Part shown: positions 43,833 to 55,433 of the stretch, piece by piece
Layout of the letters: the number at the start of each line of letters is the position of its first letter
How positions within the stretch are numbered: the stretch's first letter is position 1
Assembly: GCF_018143015.1 (NCBI RefSeq)
Contig: NC_054754.1
Coordinates: forward strand, 25,496,894-25,560,893
Length of the DNA stretch: 64,000 nt
From: Lytechinus variegatus
Lineage: Eukaryota > Echinodermata > Echinoidea > Temnopleuroida > Toxopneustidae
Direction of reading: 5' to 3'
Made by a program: the position numbers and the translations under genes
Notes under the pieces: generated by a model
Told to the model about the DNA's origin: nothing
The model's database searches: none
What the model saw: the letters and a program-made list of their open reading frames with translations, nothing else

Positions 43833-44180
43833 GTATTAACTATTACGCGCTGACGACTTGAATTGAGAATGTTCGATACGAAAAATTGCTTTTCGATTGT
43901 TGTTTGCGTACTTTTCACCGCAGTATTAAGGACGGATCGAACGGAGTATCCTGGTTGAGACTTGGAGGTAAGCGATAAAAACACTTTTATAAACAATTTC
44001 CAACTTATTTTTAAAACAAACATAAATGAAAAAATGAGATTACGATAGTGGAGAAATACTGAAACGTTTGGCGTTTTTTATTCCCTCACATTCGTGTGAT
44101 GAATGAAAACGTCAAAGTCCACTATGAAACCACATGCGTTGTGCGAGGTTAGTAATACTAACCTCGCATGTTGTGTGAGT
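43833..44180 (+). repeat. Module Y, copy without the MITE
   Basis: Aligns with 40147-40500 and 42256-42609. All three copies keep GAGACTTGGAG/GTAAGCG, a donor-like site at 40271, 42380 and 43967. It diverges from the other copies after ~44180. Confidence 0.8.
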
Positions 44181-46799
44181 GGTTAAGGGGTGCATTTTCA
44201 GAATATGGAAATTACGTGTTTAGGGTGCTTTTCGAGATCCCATGGTGACGGTCGCGCATGGTATCCACTCGTGAATGGAAGTGCCGAAGTGGCCCCCCCC
44301 CCCCCCCCCGGGTAATGGTGGCTGCACGATAGCAAGCCGTCTGTGTATGAGGAGAAATTTTTAAAAAAATGTTGAAAAATTCCTCGAAACAGACGGCTGC
44401 CAGCTGCTGTCTACTTCGCCCGAGGGCCGAGGTATACTATAGGTCCCGGGTCGCCGGCCGTGCGTACCGTACGGTGGCCTGGCTTTGCTTCAGTTCAGAT
44501 TCATCGGGCTGGCTTCGCCTTCACTTCAGTCGACTCGAGTCGATCGACTCCTGAGTCCTACTACAACTAGCTAATCAGCACAGACTGTGAATGAAATCAA
44601 ATGACTAATTTTCTATGTCATGAATTTAATGAATTGGCAAATACCTACATTTCACCTAAATGAGAAACATTCAGCAGAATCAATTCTTAAATCTTGTTTT
44701 GGTTTTCATAACTCCATCCACGTCTGTCGTCTTAACTGCTAACGTAGATGGCGGTTTTGTTTCTGTGCCAAGAATCTAAAAAGAGGACAGCGGATCCGAA
44801 GTATTACGACCAATGGCTAAAATTAATCATGCATATTAAACAATAAAAGGTAGCATAAAATGGAATACAAAATCTTTCGACTTCAAAATGTATTTATAGA
44901 TCGTACGTGGCTGCATGTGTCGGCATGCAGGCGCGGATCCATTATGCCCCCCGCCCGAAAAAATAATACAATGAAATAATAAAATCATATATGGGAAAGA
45001 GAAAAGGATAGAGGTTGAAAAGAGAAGGAAAATGAGAAAGGATGAATAAAGGAAAAGTGAGAGAGAGAGATTAAAGAAGGAATTAAGGGAAATGTTAATA
45101 AAGAAAAGGACAACAGTAATTAATCAAATAAAGAAAAATGATTAATCGAAAGCGAAATGGAAAAGGGAAGAGAAGAAAACTGAGAAGCGGAGATGAAAGG
45201 CAGTAAGAAAAAAAAAAGAATTTCAAGAGAGGGTGGAGAAAAGACAAAGAAGACTATAGGAAAAGGAAGAGGGGGAAGAAAAAGGGAAATGCCGAGGTAA
45301 AAGGAGGAGCAATTAAAAGAATGGTATTGACATGGTTGGAGGAAAAAAACATATAAGGGGAATAAAAGTTGGCAGAGCCCACATATCAATTTGTTGTGTA
45401 CAAAAAACGCTCCTTTTATAAGGCATAGAAATGGGACGTTTAACGCACAGTCACTAATACGCGCCGCTGTCTTCGCATCGTGCAGGCAATCTACGTGTAT
45501 AGTGGCGGGCTGCTACATTGCGGTGCAGGGGTGTTCAACTTACATATCGTGAGCGCACTCAGCTGCGTGTTTTCACTTCTTCTCCTTTCTCTCCTTTTCT
45601 TGTCATTTTTCCTCGCATTACTTGTTTTCATAAATTTCCCTCTCACTTTCCTTGTTTTCTCACTCCCTTCAGTTTTGTAACTCTTCTTGATCACTTGCAT
45701 TCATTGGCACACCCCCGGTCAAAAATGGTACGGTCCTATCCAACATACACTCAAGTCGTCGCTGTACGAATAATGAAAACGTTCAAAATTCTTCACGCGC
45801 TGCGTTGCCTAGCTATGCGTGTGTACTGTGTACACACAATGCCATCGGCTGAACCCGCCAAACTATAGTGACCAATTATTGCAAAAGCTTTTGCAAATGT
45901 GAAAAGTGACAGAGGTTTTTTTTATCCAATCAAAATAATTCTTAGGTATTCGCAATCTACAGCATTTTCTGCAAAATGTCTTTTTTTGATAGGGTCTATT
46001 GTGACGTATATATTTTTTTACAACAATGTGAAGTCGCACCAAACGTTTCGTTTCCTGCACTTGCCCATTGGCTCATGTACAAATGGATTTCCAAAATCAT
46101 CAAGAAAGGTTCCAAAAACCTCAAAAGTGACAGAACTTAATTTGACTAAAATTAAATGAAAATCATATCATGTTCAAGGTGAGAATTTGCTCTATTCTAT
46201 TCTGTTTTGATAGATCACCTTGTTGACGCGTTTGGGAGATATCTTAGCAAATCCGTCAAAAAAGGCGTATTTTTCTATTATTCTCCATAGGGAAATAATT
46301 TAACACGCTACGCACTGCAAAAAAGGAGCGCAAACAAATTGATATGGTCCCCCTTGATGATTTTTCCATCAAATATAATCATGGAAGATAAAAATAAGAA
46401 GGGAAAAAAGAAAATTAAGTAAAATTAAGCTCCACAGAAACTTGAAGGGGGCGAAAATTGCCGCATATGGCTCCCGAGGTGCCCCTGCAAGTGCCTGTCA
46501 TCTTCTCACGGTCAATTATTAAAGAACAAACGGGAAACTAAGTTGAAGGGAAATTAAAGGAAACTTAAAGAAAGGGGGGGGGGGAAACTGGGTCAGAAAG
46601 TAAAAACTGGAAGAGAGCGACCATGTTGGAACGCCGACCATCACACCTTAGTCAAAACAGAAAGAATAGATTCGCGCTTTCTTTTTTTATGATGTACGCA
46701 TCCTGTTCATGAATTACAAAAAAAAGCTTATCTAAAATGTCACATCTTCAGATATTCAGACCTAAAATGGGACATCATAATCAAATTTATGTAATCATG
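44181..46799. other. Intergenic sequence, partly CpG-containing
   Basis: A C run (about 44295-44310), a G/C-richer patch at 44390-44560 with several CG words, and a purine-rich A/G tract at about 44990-45360 whose antisense frame is low-complexity. A short frame from the ATG at ~44748 (MAVLFLCQESKKRTADPKYY...) is not recognised. No gene is supported. Confidence 0.5.
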
Positions 46800-46814
46800 C
46801 CGTTCCTGTCTCGC

Positions 46815-47295
46815 TTTACAATGCGAACGTGAAACGCGAGCTGAAATTTTTGTATATATTGACCCCAAAGAAGGAGATTTTAGGGACTATATTTTAGGAA
46901 TCCATTGATAGTATACATATCTCACCATAGTCATCTAATGCGAGTGCCAAGTGCTTGCTGATTTTGTCAGAATTACATCTTTACACGTGAAGCACTTTTG
47001 TAGTCATTGTAATCATCATTATCATACGCATCTCACTAATCAAATATTACGAGCGCGAATCGCGAGCTGAAAATTTAGGACATTCAGACCTGAAGAGGGG
47101 CATTTTAAGGCTTGTTTGTAGGAATTCACGAAACCATACGTATTTTACTAACCAAATAATGCGAGCGCGAAGCGCGAGCTGTAAATTTTTGATATTTAGA
47201 TCAGAAAGGGACATTTTAAAGACTGATTTTAGGAATTCGATCATGAAGAGCAGACATATCTCACCAATCCACTAATGCGAACGTAATCACGGACA
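46815..47295. repeat. ~110-125 bp tandem repeat with GCGAGCGCGAAGCGCGAGC
   Basis: Five diverged units at about 46821, 46938, 47048, 47159 and 47283. Each opens with ATGCGAGCGCGAAGCGCGAG (or a variant), followed by CTGAAATTTTTG, GACCTGAA, GGGACATTTTAAGG, TAGGAATTC and CATATCTCACCAA. A lone unit start recurs at 48319-48350. Confidence 0.75.
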
Positions 47296-47480
47296 GGAAA
47301 TGGGGCAATCATTTTAAGTAGCCATGAAAAAGAAGCTAATGTCTGTAAAACCATTATTATACAGCCCCCCGAAATTTTAGACGAAATGTTGATGGACGCG
47401 AATGTCGGGAGTTTGGTGAGTGAACGAGTTGGCATATCTAGGCGAATTGGCAATTTACCGATTCCACTGAGATCACCATC

Positions 47481-47530
47481 ATGACGTCATCTTCGCGGGA
47501 ATCTCTGAAAAAAGTCAAGTCTGAAGATAG
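47481..47530 (+). CDS. Candidate first coding exon, unidentified
   Basis: ATG at 47481 in context CCATCATGA gives MTSSSRESLKKVKSEDR up to a strong donor AG/GTAAGAAA. The CRE palindrome TGACGTCA overlaps the start (47482-47489), typical of promoters. No downstream exon could be joined, and it may instead be a 5' UTR exon of POLE3. Confidence 0.25.
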
Positions 47531-48517
47531 GTAAGAAAGACCTGTGAACTTAAACTTGAAGATTTTTTATTTTTTACCTTGATTTTGAGGTTTTTATAAA
47601 TAATCCATTGAGAAATGATTTATTTTATATATGTGTGAATGATAAACTCTGTGATTTGAGCTTAAACAAAATTTTATTGCTTACTTATTTGTGTTGTTTG
47701 GAAGATGAAAAGGATTTACTGACAGTGATTGCTGTGAATGGGACTGTAGTGTAGAAGATGCTGTTCAAATAGACAATCGGTACTCCTCTATACTGTATGT
47801 ACGTGCGCGTGCATGCCGGGTGCTAGTCATTCAGTGACTCACTAGTGCGAGGTTAGTAATTGTATTGTACACAAGCTGTTAATTTTCGCGTACAAAATGT
47901 TTAACGAATCGATCGTAGGGGTCCCAAGATTTTCGAAGGTTGTTTAATTCGCGATGGGTACTACGCCTACCGACCGTACATAACGAGATGGGAGAAGAAG
48001 AAGCCCTCGCCGGCCTCGGGTAAAAAACATAACTGGCTCACTCGCTCAGCCAGTGGCAGGGAGCTCCGACCCGCAAAGCGGGTCAAAGACCAGGACTCAT
48101 CCGTGTAATATTATTACCATGATTACAGGGGCGGATCCTGCCTTCGCCAATATGGGGGGCCCAGAATTTTTTTCAGTCATATTTTCATTCGAATATGATT
48201 TTTGCTGGGATTTTTGGTTTCTTTGAAGGGGTAGTCCTAATAGTCATTTCTTACTTAGCTTTATTCTTATGACTAAACATAAATAGGCCTATATAATATC
48301 ATAATCCTTATTTACATAATGCGAGCGCGAAGCGCGAGCTAAATTTTCTTGGAAATTTTATGTACTTTTTCCTAAAATTTTGAACATTCTGGGCAATGTT
48401 TGTTATCCTGAAAAAGACATGATTTGTCTTTGTTTATGAGGATATCCTTGTTTTCTGGGACAATCCCAATTTTTGGACCAGCGCCTCTACTGCCAAATAA
48501 ATAAATCATGCACTTAC

Positions 48518-48658
48518 CTCGATTTATAATATATGGATGAAGGTCTATCGTGACAGAATCCTGACATCGTGGCGCAAACTGGACTCTCAAAGAAGGAAAA
48601 AGTTCTGTCTTGTTCATTCTCCTTCTTTTAAAATTGAAAACAAATTGGCCGATTGATA
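48518..48658 (-). CDS. Candidate internal exon, unidentified gene
   Basis: On -, acceptor CCTTCATTCTCAG, 141 nt, donor GTAAGTGC. The single fully open frame reads SIGQFVFNFKRRRMNKTELF, PSLRVQFAPRCQDSV and TIDLHPYIINR. Splice signals and balanced composition favour a real exon, but I do not recognise the protein and found no partner exons. It lies 1.2 kb from POLE3 on the opposite strand. Confidence 0.35.
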
Positions 48659-48868
48659 CTGAGAATGAAGGTGACAAAGAGGTCTAACTTTTCCTCTTTT
48701 TTTGAGTGACCAGACACTACTGTGGATTCTGTTTGAACTTGGAATAGTTTTCACACCTTGTAATTATGCTCACGCTGGAAACCATGTTAGATCCGGGGGA
48801 GGGGGGGTCTTTCATAAAAGATGTGTGACTCGGAGTCGTGCTTAAACACCAATGAGCATATATGTTAT

Positions 48869-49458
48869 TTAAAGGGGAATGAAACCTTTGGAATAAGTAG
48901 GCTTGTGTCGAAACAGAAAAATCAAAGAAACAGATCAACAAAAGTTTGAGAAAAATCGGACAAACGATGATAAAGTTATGATCATTTGAATATTGCAATC
49001 ACTAATGCTATAGAGATCCTCACATTGGCAATGCGACAAGGATGTGTGATGTCACGTGTGTGAACAACTTTCCCTTTGATAGACTAAAATACCCCCAAAA
49101 TGTCTATTGTTGCTTTTTCTTATGGTGATACAAACTCTTTATCCATGATGTATTCTTTGAAAATCTGTATTACATGCCCTCCTGCAGAAGGAATGCATGA
49201 TCTATTGATAGATGTGATAAAAGAGGTAAATTAAGTGAAATATATACTAATGCAATGGGGAGAGTTGTTCACAAGTGACATCACACATCTTTGTCGCATT
49301 GCCAATATGAGGATCTCCATAGCAATAGTGATTGCAGTACTAAAATGCTCATAACCTAATTTTTTGTCCGATTCTTCTCAAACTTTCGTTGATCTGTTTC
49401 TTTGATTTTTCTGTTTTCACACAAGTTTTCTTTTTCTAAAGGTTTCTTTCTCCTTTAA
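48869..49458. mobile_element. Long inverted-repeat element flanked by TTAA
   Basis: Arms of ~195 bp: TTAAAGGGGAATGAAACC at left and the complement of GGTTTCTTTCTCCTTTAA at right. Inner pairs include AAATCAAAGAAACAGATCAA and GATGTGTGATGTCAC. TTAA at both ends could be a piggyBac-type target site (inference). It lies just upstream of POLE3. Confidence 0.75.
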
Positions 49459-49866
49459 TACGTAATCTGAATGATATGCAGGAGTGTGCTTCTGGTGCAC
49501 ATGGTGCAGTGATGCGTTACAGCATGCAACAGAAATTTATGTGTGACTCTCTTAGTGAAACATCCACTTGGTATTTGAGCCTATTTTCAGTCTAGGCAGG
49601 GAACAAATTTATCGCATCGCAATTTGCTCCACGTATTTGAAAGACTGCTATGCATAAAAGACTTTTGTATAGCATATTTTTCTATAGGACTGTACATTAC
49701 TTAGTTGAGAGCTTTTCTCCTATGACCAAAAATGCAATTCAAATTTGTATTACCAAATTATTCCCTGCTTGGTAGGCAATGACTGACCCATATCACATCT
49801 CTCCTTTTTCGTCAAAGCAGCTTTTAGTAAAAGTTCTAGTGAGTGATCGCAACCTATTACTGAGCC

Positions 49867-49932
49867 ATGGCAGAGCGACCTGAAGATCTGAACCTTCCAC
49901 TTTCAGTCATCACAAGAATTATGAAAGATGCA
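49867..49932 (+). CDS. POLE3: POLE3 exon 1
   Basis: [20 protein letters not shown] then DA; donor GTAAGT. The ATG lies in the context GAGCCATGG. Confidence 0.95.
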
Positions 49933-52900
49933 GTAAGTACCAAGAGCCTTGATCAATTTAATACTAATAAGTGCTCCAAATACATTTGCAGAGCTGCAAA
50001 GTAGACTGATTTTCATTATTTAGTACTGAAAAATGAGAATTATGGTGATGGTTTTGTGCAAAACACTTGCAGATCCGGGGGGGGGGGGGGGGGGGAAGCA
50101 CATCTGGCCTGGTTTATGTGTTCTAAGGTGTTTCTTTGAAAATACTGATTTTCACACCAAAATACTGATTTTTAGCTTTTAAAATACAAAGGGTGTATGG
50201 TTACATATTACATTTCAACTTCTCATTGCTAAAGTTGCTAGTTGTAATTCAGCATTTAACAATGAATAGTTCAAAATAAAAATAAGGTTCTGTCTGTTTT
50301 CATTTTCTTTCATTCTCCTATAAAATATAGCAATCGTAAACTCACCATAAGATGTATTTTGTTTGTACTACCATGGACAAATCACAATTTGGTATAAAAC
50401 CTCTCAGTTTCACCCCTTTTATGTTAATACTGCCAGGCATGTATGGTTGTGCTAAAAAGTTTGTGAACCTCACCACAAAATGAACTCCTTCATTTCTGAG
50501 TGTTGAATGGAGATAACATCACTACAATGTTCTGCAAGCTCAGAGGAAAAACTTTATGGAATATATTATTTATTTGATTTCACGATTAGATATCGAAAAC
50601 TTAGAACTTTTACTATTAAAATATGTTCATTTTCTGGTCCGCAAGATATCTGAATTAAATGCTTTTCTCCGGCCCAATTGTCTGGGGACAAAAGTGGCTC
50701 AATATGTATGGGCCGGATACTTTTATTCATGGTGGGGTTCATTAACCTGTTTAGCTTCGAGGGGGGGACTACTTTTCACTGTGCATGCAATTACGAGGGT
50801 GTTGCTATGTCAGTGGATGAATCATCTCATTTCCAGGCATACTTGAGACACCCAGTTAAAAAAGAACAACATTAAATCAGTCGGTAAATGAACTATGCAA
50901 GATGTTTGTTCTCAAAGTTTACCAAGTAATATTGTGATTTTGTTTTTCAGATTCCTGATGGTATTAGTGTTTCAAAGGAAGCAAGGAATGCGGTGTCAAA
51001 AGCTGCCAGTGTCTTTGTTCTTTATGCTACCTCTTGGTAAGTTGGGGAAAAACAGTTTGTAGGATCCTCTATTTGGTGTACTGGCAGACGGTTAATTTTC
51101 AGTCTCTCGAGCATCATCATGGAGGCAGGCACCTGGGGCCCTTTTCATAAAGAGTTACAACTGTTGTAACTTTGCCATTATGGCAACTACCATGGTAACC
51201 TTGATTTTGATTGGCTGCTGAGCCCTGTTGTCATGGTAGTTGCCATTATGGCAAAGTTACAACAGTTGTAACTCTATGAAATGGGCCCTTGGTCTACTCT
51301 CAACATATAGTTTAATAATTTCGTCTAATTTTCAATTAGTTTAATATTTACTAACTGCCATTAAAGTCTGATTTGCACATTGTCTTTTTTCTGGTATTTT
51401 TTTGCACTTTGTTAAATGAAAAGTTGGTACACTACTGGTATATTGAATTTTGTGCCATTGCAGGTGAGACTGCCAGGGGCACTCCACTCTTTTTAAAATC
51501 CCCAACAGTTTTTGTTTGATTATTGTGTATGTACATGTACCCAGAGACATTGTGGGTTTTGAGCCATGTGATCATATATGAAAACCATTAACTGACTCTT
51601 GTGTAGAGATGATTGTAATCATTGTATTTTGATTGCAGTGCAAACACTCATGCATTGAAGGGCAAACGGAAGACGTTGAATGCAACCGATGTGTTTGCTG
51701 CATTGGATGACATGGAGTTCAGTGAGTTCATCGAACCTTTGAGGGCAAATTTAGAGGGTGAGTTATCTTGAAATTTCTTATGTGCTATTGAGGTAATGGG
51801 GAGCATGCCAAAAAGGTTAGACATTAAGCCTTGGACGAATGGTTCCATGATATGTGCTCCGCTATAAAGTCTAAACATAGAATGACCAACTTCATTCCTG
51901 GATTTAACACTATACCCTATCCTGAACCTAATACAAACCCAATTAATAATAATAATGATAATTGGATTTATATAGCACTTCTTCCAGAGGTTGCAGAGCA
52001 CTGTTGATTGCATAAGACAAGTTAAGGTTTATGGTTATATACATGTGTGTTTTGAGATGTTTTTTGAAGAGGTCAAGAGAAGAGATGTTTTGGAGAGATG
52101 GGGGGAGTTTGTTCCAAAGACGGGGCAAGAGATTGAAAAGAGTTGAAACCGGCCTGTTTTCTGGATTTTGGAATGACATAGGATGGAGCATCTGCAGAAC
52201 AAAGAGAGTACGTAGATCTTTGTTGTTGAAATAAGGAAGAAATGTAAGAAGGAAGTGTGGTTGACAGATTTATAGGTATTCGATAATGTATTCTATCAGA
52301 AACAGGTATCCAATGTAGTTCATTTAGAAGAGGTGTAGCATGACAACATTTTGGTTTTTGACAGAGTAATCGTGCACATTTGTTCTGAAGGCGTTGAAGT
52401 CTATTGCAACCCTAACCCTAAAACCTGGAGCATTTGTCACCGGAGCAAATGTTGTGTCATGGATAAATCTAATTGTTCAAGCATTCAAAATTCCTGGATT
52501 ATCAGGAATCACAATAAGTTTCCGACTCAGTCGATTGTCCCAGTACAACCCATCAACACAGCTGAAACATAGTTGTCAGCTTAGCCGTCATTGTCGTGTT
52601 TGACATTGTTTGGAAATCATCATTTTCAGCATAGATTTATTTGTTTTCTTGCACTGTTGTCTTGTACTTTTGGTAATCAAATATTTAAAATCAACCTCTG
52701 ACAGTCAGTGTAATTGGTGGTGGATCAAATGCATTGATTATTTGAGTCTTATGCTGGCCCTGGAATGGCATTGTATCGAGCTAACTTGGCTGGATATGCC
52801 ATTGGCTACAGAAATGTGAATCATCTTGAGAACAATACATTATCTGAGTCAATCCAGTTCAGTGTACTTGCGTAGGTACAACTCTTGTCTGCAATCATTA

Positions 52901-53892
52901 TCATAGACAATTTTGTAATCGATTCATTTGATCTCCTTTAGCCATGCTAATCACTGAGTAAGTAATCATCTTCTATCACAGTCATTTAATTGCCACATGA
53001 TTTGTATGTAAATTGTAAACATACACACACCTGAAGGCCATTTTGTAAAGCTGTTGTAAGTTGTGCACGACTTTACTGTGTGCACGAATGTTCTTGTGCT
53101 AATTTCTTGCACTAAGAAAATGAGATACGGTACCAGAAATTTTTGGTTTAACACAGTGCATTTCCTATAATCGTTATCAAACTTCGAAAATATTGAATTG
53201 CCCATGCAGGAGCTTGGCAAAAACAAGAATTCAATCTACAAATATCTGATTCAATCAGGAGCTGATGAAAAGCAACATTTAAAGTCTGGCTTAGCACCTA
53301 AGAAAAGGTCATCAAACTTGTGTAAAATCTTGCACACAGTTGTGCTCAAAATATGAAGAGTCTTCTTGAATGAAACATCATCCATGGACGTTGATTTTGT
53401 TTCCGTAAGGTGAAATTTCATTTTAAGATCATGCAGTTTACCAGAATTCATGTTAAATTCACTAACTGCAGAGGTCCGTGCAGTATTGCTGTAATTGCAT
53501 TACTTGATGTCTGCTTATGTTTGATACATATCTGAATGCCATCAAATTCCCTGTGAAAATAGACGACAATCCCCCTTTAAATCATCTTTTCCCTCTATCT
53601 TTCAGTTTTCCGAGCTAGTCTGAAGAACAAGAAAGAGGCATCGGAACAGAGGAAGAAGAACAAAGAAGATCAGGACACCAGCAAAGACGATGACGAAGGA
53701 GAAGAGGAAGATGAGGATGAGGAGGAGGATGACGAAGATGACATGGAGGATGAGGATGATGGCGATGATGATGAGGATGATGATGTCGCTGAGGTAGAAG
53801 CAGGGGGAGGTGAAGGAGCAGGAGAAGAACCGGTAACGGTCGAAGATGAAGAGGCTGAAAGTCCCGAGGTGGAGGAGATCGTTGATAAATGA
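49867..53892 (+). CDS. POLE3: POLE3/CHRAC17 histone-fold protein, complete (185 aa)
   Basis: Four exons: 49867-49932, 50951-51036, 51639-51757 and 53606-53892, with phases fitting; 558 nt with the stop. The N terminus [20 protein letters not shown] is almost that of vertebrate POLE3. The histone fold follows, with [40 protein letters not shown] and [13 protein letters not shown]. After it comes a charged [11 protein letters not shown] segment and a long Asp/Glu tail. POLE3 pairs with POLE4 in DNA polymerase epsilon and with CHRAC15 in the CHRAC remodeller, and handles H3-H4. Human POLE3 has 147 residues; the extra ~38 here lie in the acidic tail. The start is set by homology. Its closest apparent opposite-strand neighbour is the exon-like 48518-48658. 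Confidence 0.95.
50079..50096. repeat. Poly-G run
   Basis: An 18-base G run interrupts POLE3 intron 1. Such runs are common in this window and prone to length error. Confidence 0.8.
50951..51036 (+). CDS. POLE3: POLE3 exon 2
   Basis: Acceptor GTTTTTCAG, donor GTAAGT, 86 nt. [20 protein letters not shown] and VFVLYATS: histone-fold helices 1 and 2. Confidence 0.95.
51136..51288. mobile_element. Foldback MITE in POLE3 intron 2
   Basis: Ends GGGCCCTTTTCATAAAGAG and the complement of CTCTATGAAATGGGCCC. Inner arms GTTACAACTGTTGTAAC and TTTGCCATTATGGCAACTAC make ~60 bp arms. Confidence 0.88.
51639..51757 (+). CDS. POLE3: POLE3 exon 3
   Basis: Acceptor TTGATTGCAG, donor GTGAGT, 119 nt. [20 protein letters not shown] and [20 protein letters not shown]: rest of the histone fold. 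Confidence 0.95.
51943..52260 (-). mobile_element. 5'-truncated LINE, reverse-transcriptase C terminus
   Basis: On -, a frame reads [20 protein letters not shown] then KKHLKTHM. This is the typical end of L2/CR1/jockey-type RT ORFs (APKLWNSLP..., LKTHLF). It ends in an ATTATT tail at 51940-51960, as LINE 3' ends do. Upstream pieces appear in other frames, so it is decayed. It lies in POLE3 intron 3. Confidence 0.7.
53606..53892 (+). CDS. POLE3: POLE3 exon 4, acidic tail and stop
   Basis: Acceptor [30 protein letters not shown] then ~70 residues dominated by Asp/Glu, ending VEEIVDK and TGA at 53890-53892. The GAT/GAG-rich coding strand also gives long Ser-rich antisense frames, which are spurious. 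Confidence 0.94.
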
Positions 53893-54918
53893 GTCTTGTG
53901 ACAAAGACTATTCTTAAACTTAACTTTGACTATATTGAGAACGAGGCTTGCAGACAAACTTTGTTCCAGTTATGCTGTTAACCCAGACTCAAACCCACTT
54001 GCTAAACATGTGACTCTGCGAAGAGGAAGTACATGAATATCACCATGCATAAGTCAACCTCTTGTGAGTTAAAGCTGTTTGTGAGTCAGATATTCACAAG
54101 TCCCCTTGTTTGAAGGGGAAAGTCCACTCTGTATGTCAAATTTGAATGTTAGAGGGATAGTTTTCCCTGACATCAGCTTGTTTGGAATAAAGCCAGAAAA
54201 ATTCAATAGATATATCAATGAAAATGTGACAAAAACCATGATAAAATATTGTGAAATTTTACATTAATATATTATTGTGACATAACTTGTTCGCCACTTT
54301 TCTTTCCTGTATATGACTCCTATGCATTCCTAGTTTTTACAGCAACCTTCTTCGACAAATGAATTTAAACAGACATATTGTTTCATACATGCTTCTTGGG
54401 AAAAGAAGAAAAAAATCCTTAGGTGAAATATGGACTTCAGGAATCACAGTATACAGGGAACTGCTCACAAGTTACATCATAGAATAAAAGTGTCAACATT
54501 TCATGTCTCTGATTTTCTTAGATTTTCTTCGTTGTACTTTCTGCAAGATTTTTCACTTGGATTTCATTTCAATTAGACCCGCCTTCTTCAAGGTAACCGT
54601 CACCTAAAATCATTTCTTTATAATATTTATCACAAAGGGTCAAAATTTCATATCTCTGATAAGTATTTGTTGATGGATCTTTGCTCCACATTCAGCAAGA
54701 TTTTACTGTTGGATTTCAATTAGATCCACCTTTGTTTAAGGTAACCACCTAAAATTGTTTCATTAAAATATTCATAAAAGTGTGAAAATTATTCTCTGGT
54801 GAATCACAGTATGCTCACAAATGACATGGAATAGAAGTGTCAAAATTTCAAATCTCAGATAAGTATTGGTGGATCTTTGTTCCACTTTCAGCAAGATTTT
54901 TCAGTTGTTTTTCAATTC

Positions 54919-55066
54919 TGGGCCCTGTAACACATAACTTAGTGATTGACTGTGGAGTTGATATTTACGATTGATCATACACAATAATCATACACAATAA
55001 TCGATGCAATCGATCGCAGAAATCAGCCATATGATCAATCGCTAAGCTTCATGTTACTGGGCCCTG
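54919..55066. mobile_element. Foldback element with GGGCCC ends
   Basis: CTGGGCCCTGTAACACATAA at left and the complement of GCTTCATGTTACTGGGCCC at right; inner GTGATTGA / GATCAATCGC pairing. Confidence 0.75.
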
Positions 55067-55157
55067 GTGATCTTCCCCATTTATAAGTTAACCAAACTAT
55101 TTGCGGGATCATCTTAAATCTTGGTTTACCTATGCAATGGAGGGACATTGATCTGAT

Positions 55158-55433
55158 TAGGGCCCTGTCTTACAAGGAGTTGCGATTGATCCAATCAACC
55201 TCAACTGAATGGAAATCCATCAATGTCATACTTCTTTCCTCAGGAAATTTCCACAATGTCCTTTGTACACAAAGAAAAGTGCACTAAATTTTCAAGAAAA
55301 TGACGAATGTGCAAAAGTACAGCATATCTAGAAAATATTTTAATTAAACACACATTTTAGATGTTGACATTGCTGACTTTCCATAGTTGTGGTAGATCAG
55401 GTCAACTCTAACTTTTTGTAAGATAGGGTCTAG
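55158..55433. mobile_element. Foldback element with GGGCCC-type ends
   Basis: AGGGCCCTGTCTTACAAGGA at left and the complement of TTTTTGTAAGATAGGGTCT at right. Confidence 0.65.

Noticed and set aside
45120..45389. 89-codon antisense frame rich in Phe/Leu/Ser
   Set aside because: Complement of an A/G-rich tract; low complexity.
52424..52440. CCCTAACCCTAAA, telomere-like
   Set aside because: Only about two units, inside decayed repeat sequence; not a telomere tract.
53602..53957. Antisense frames of 95-100 codons, Ser- or Ile-rich
   Set aside because: Antisense of the POLE3 acidic tail; the sense exon has homology and splice sites.
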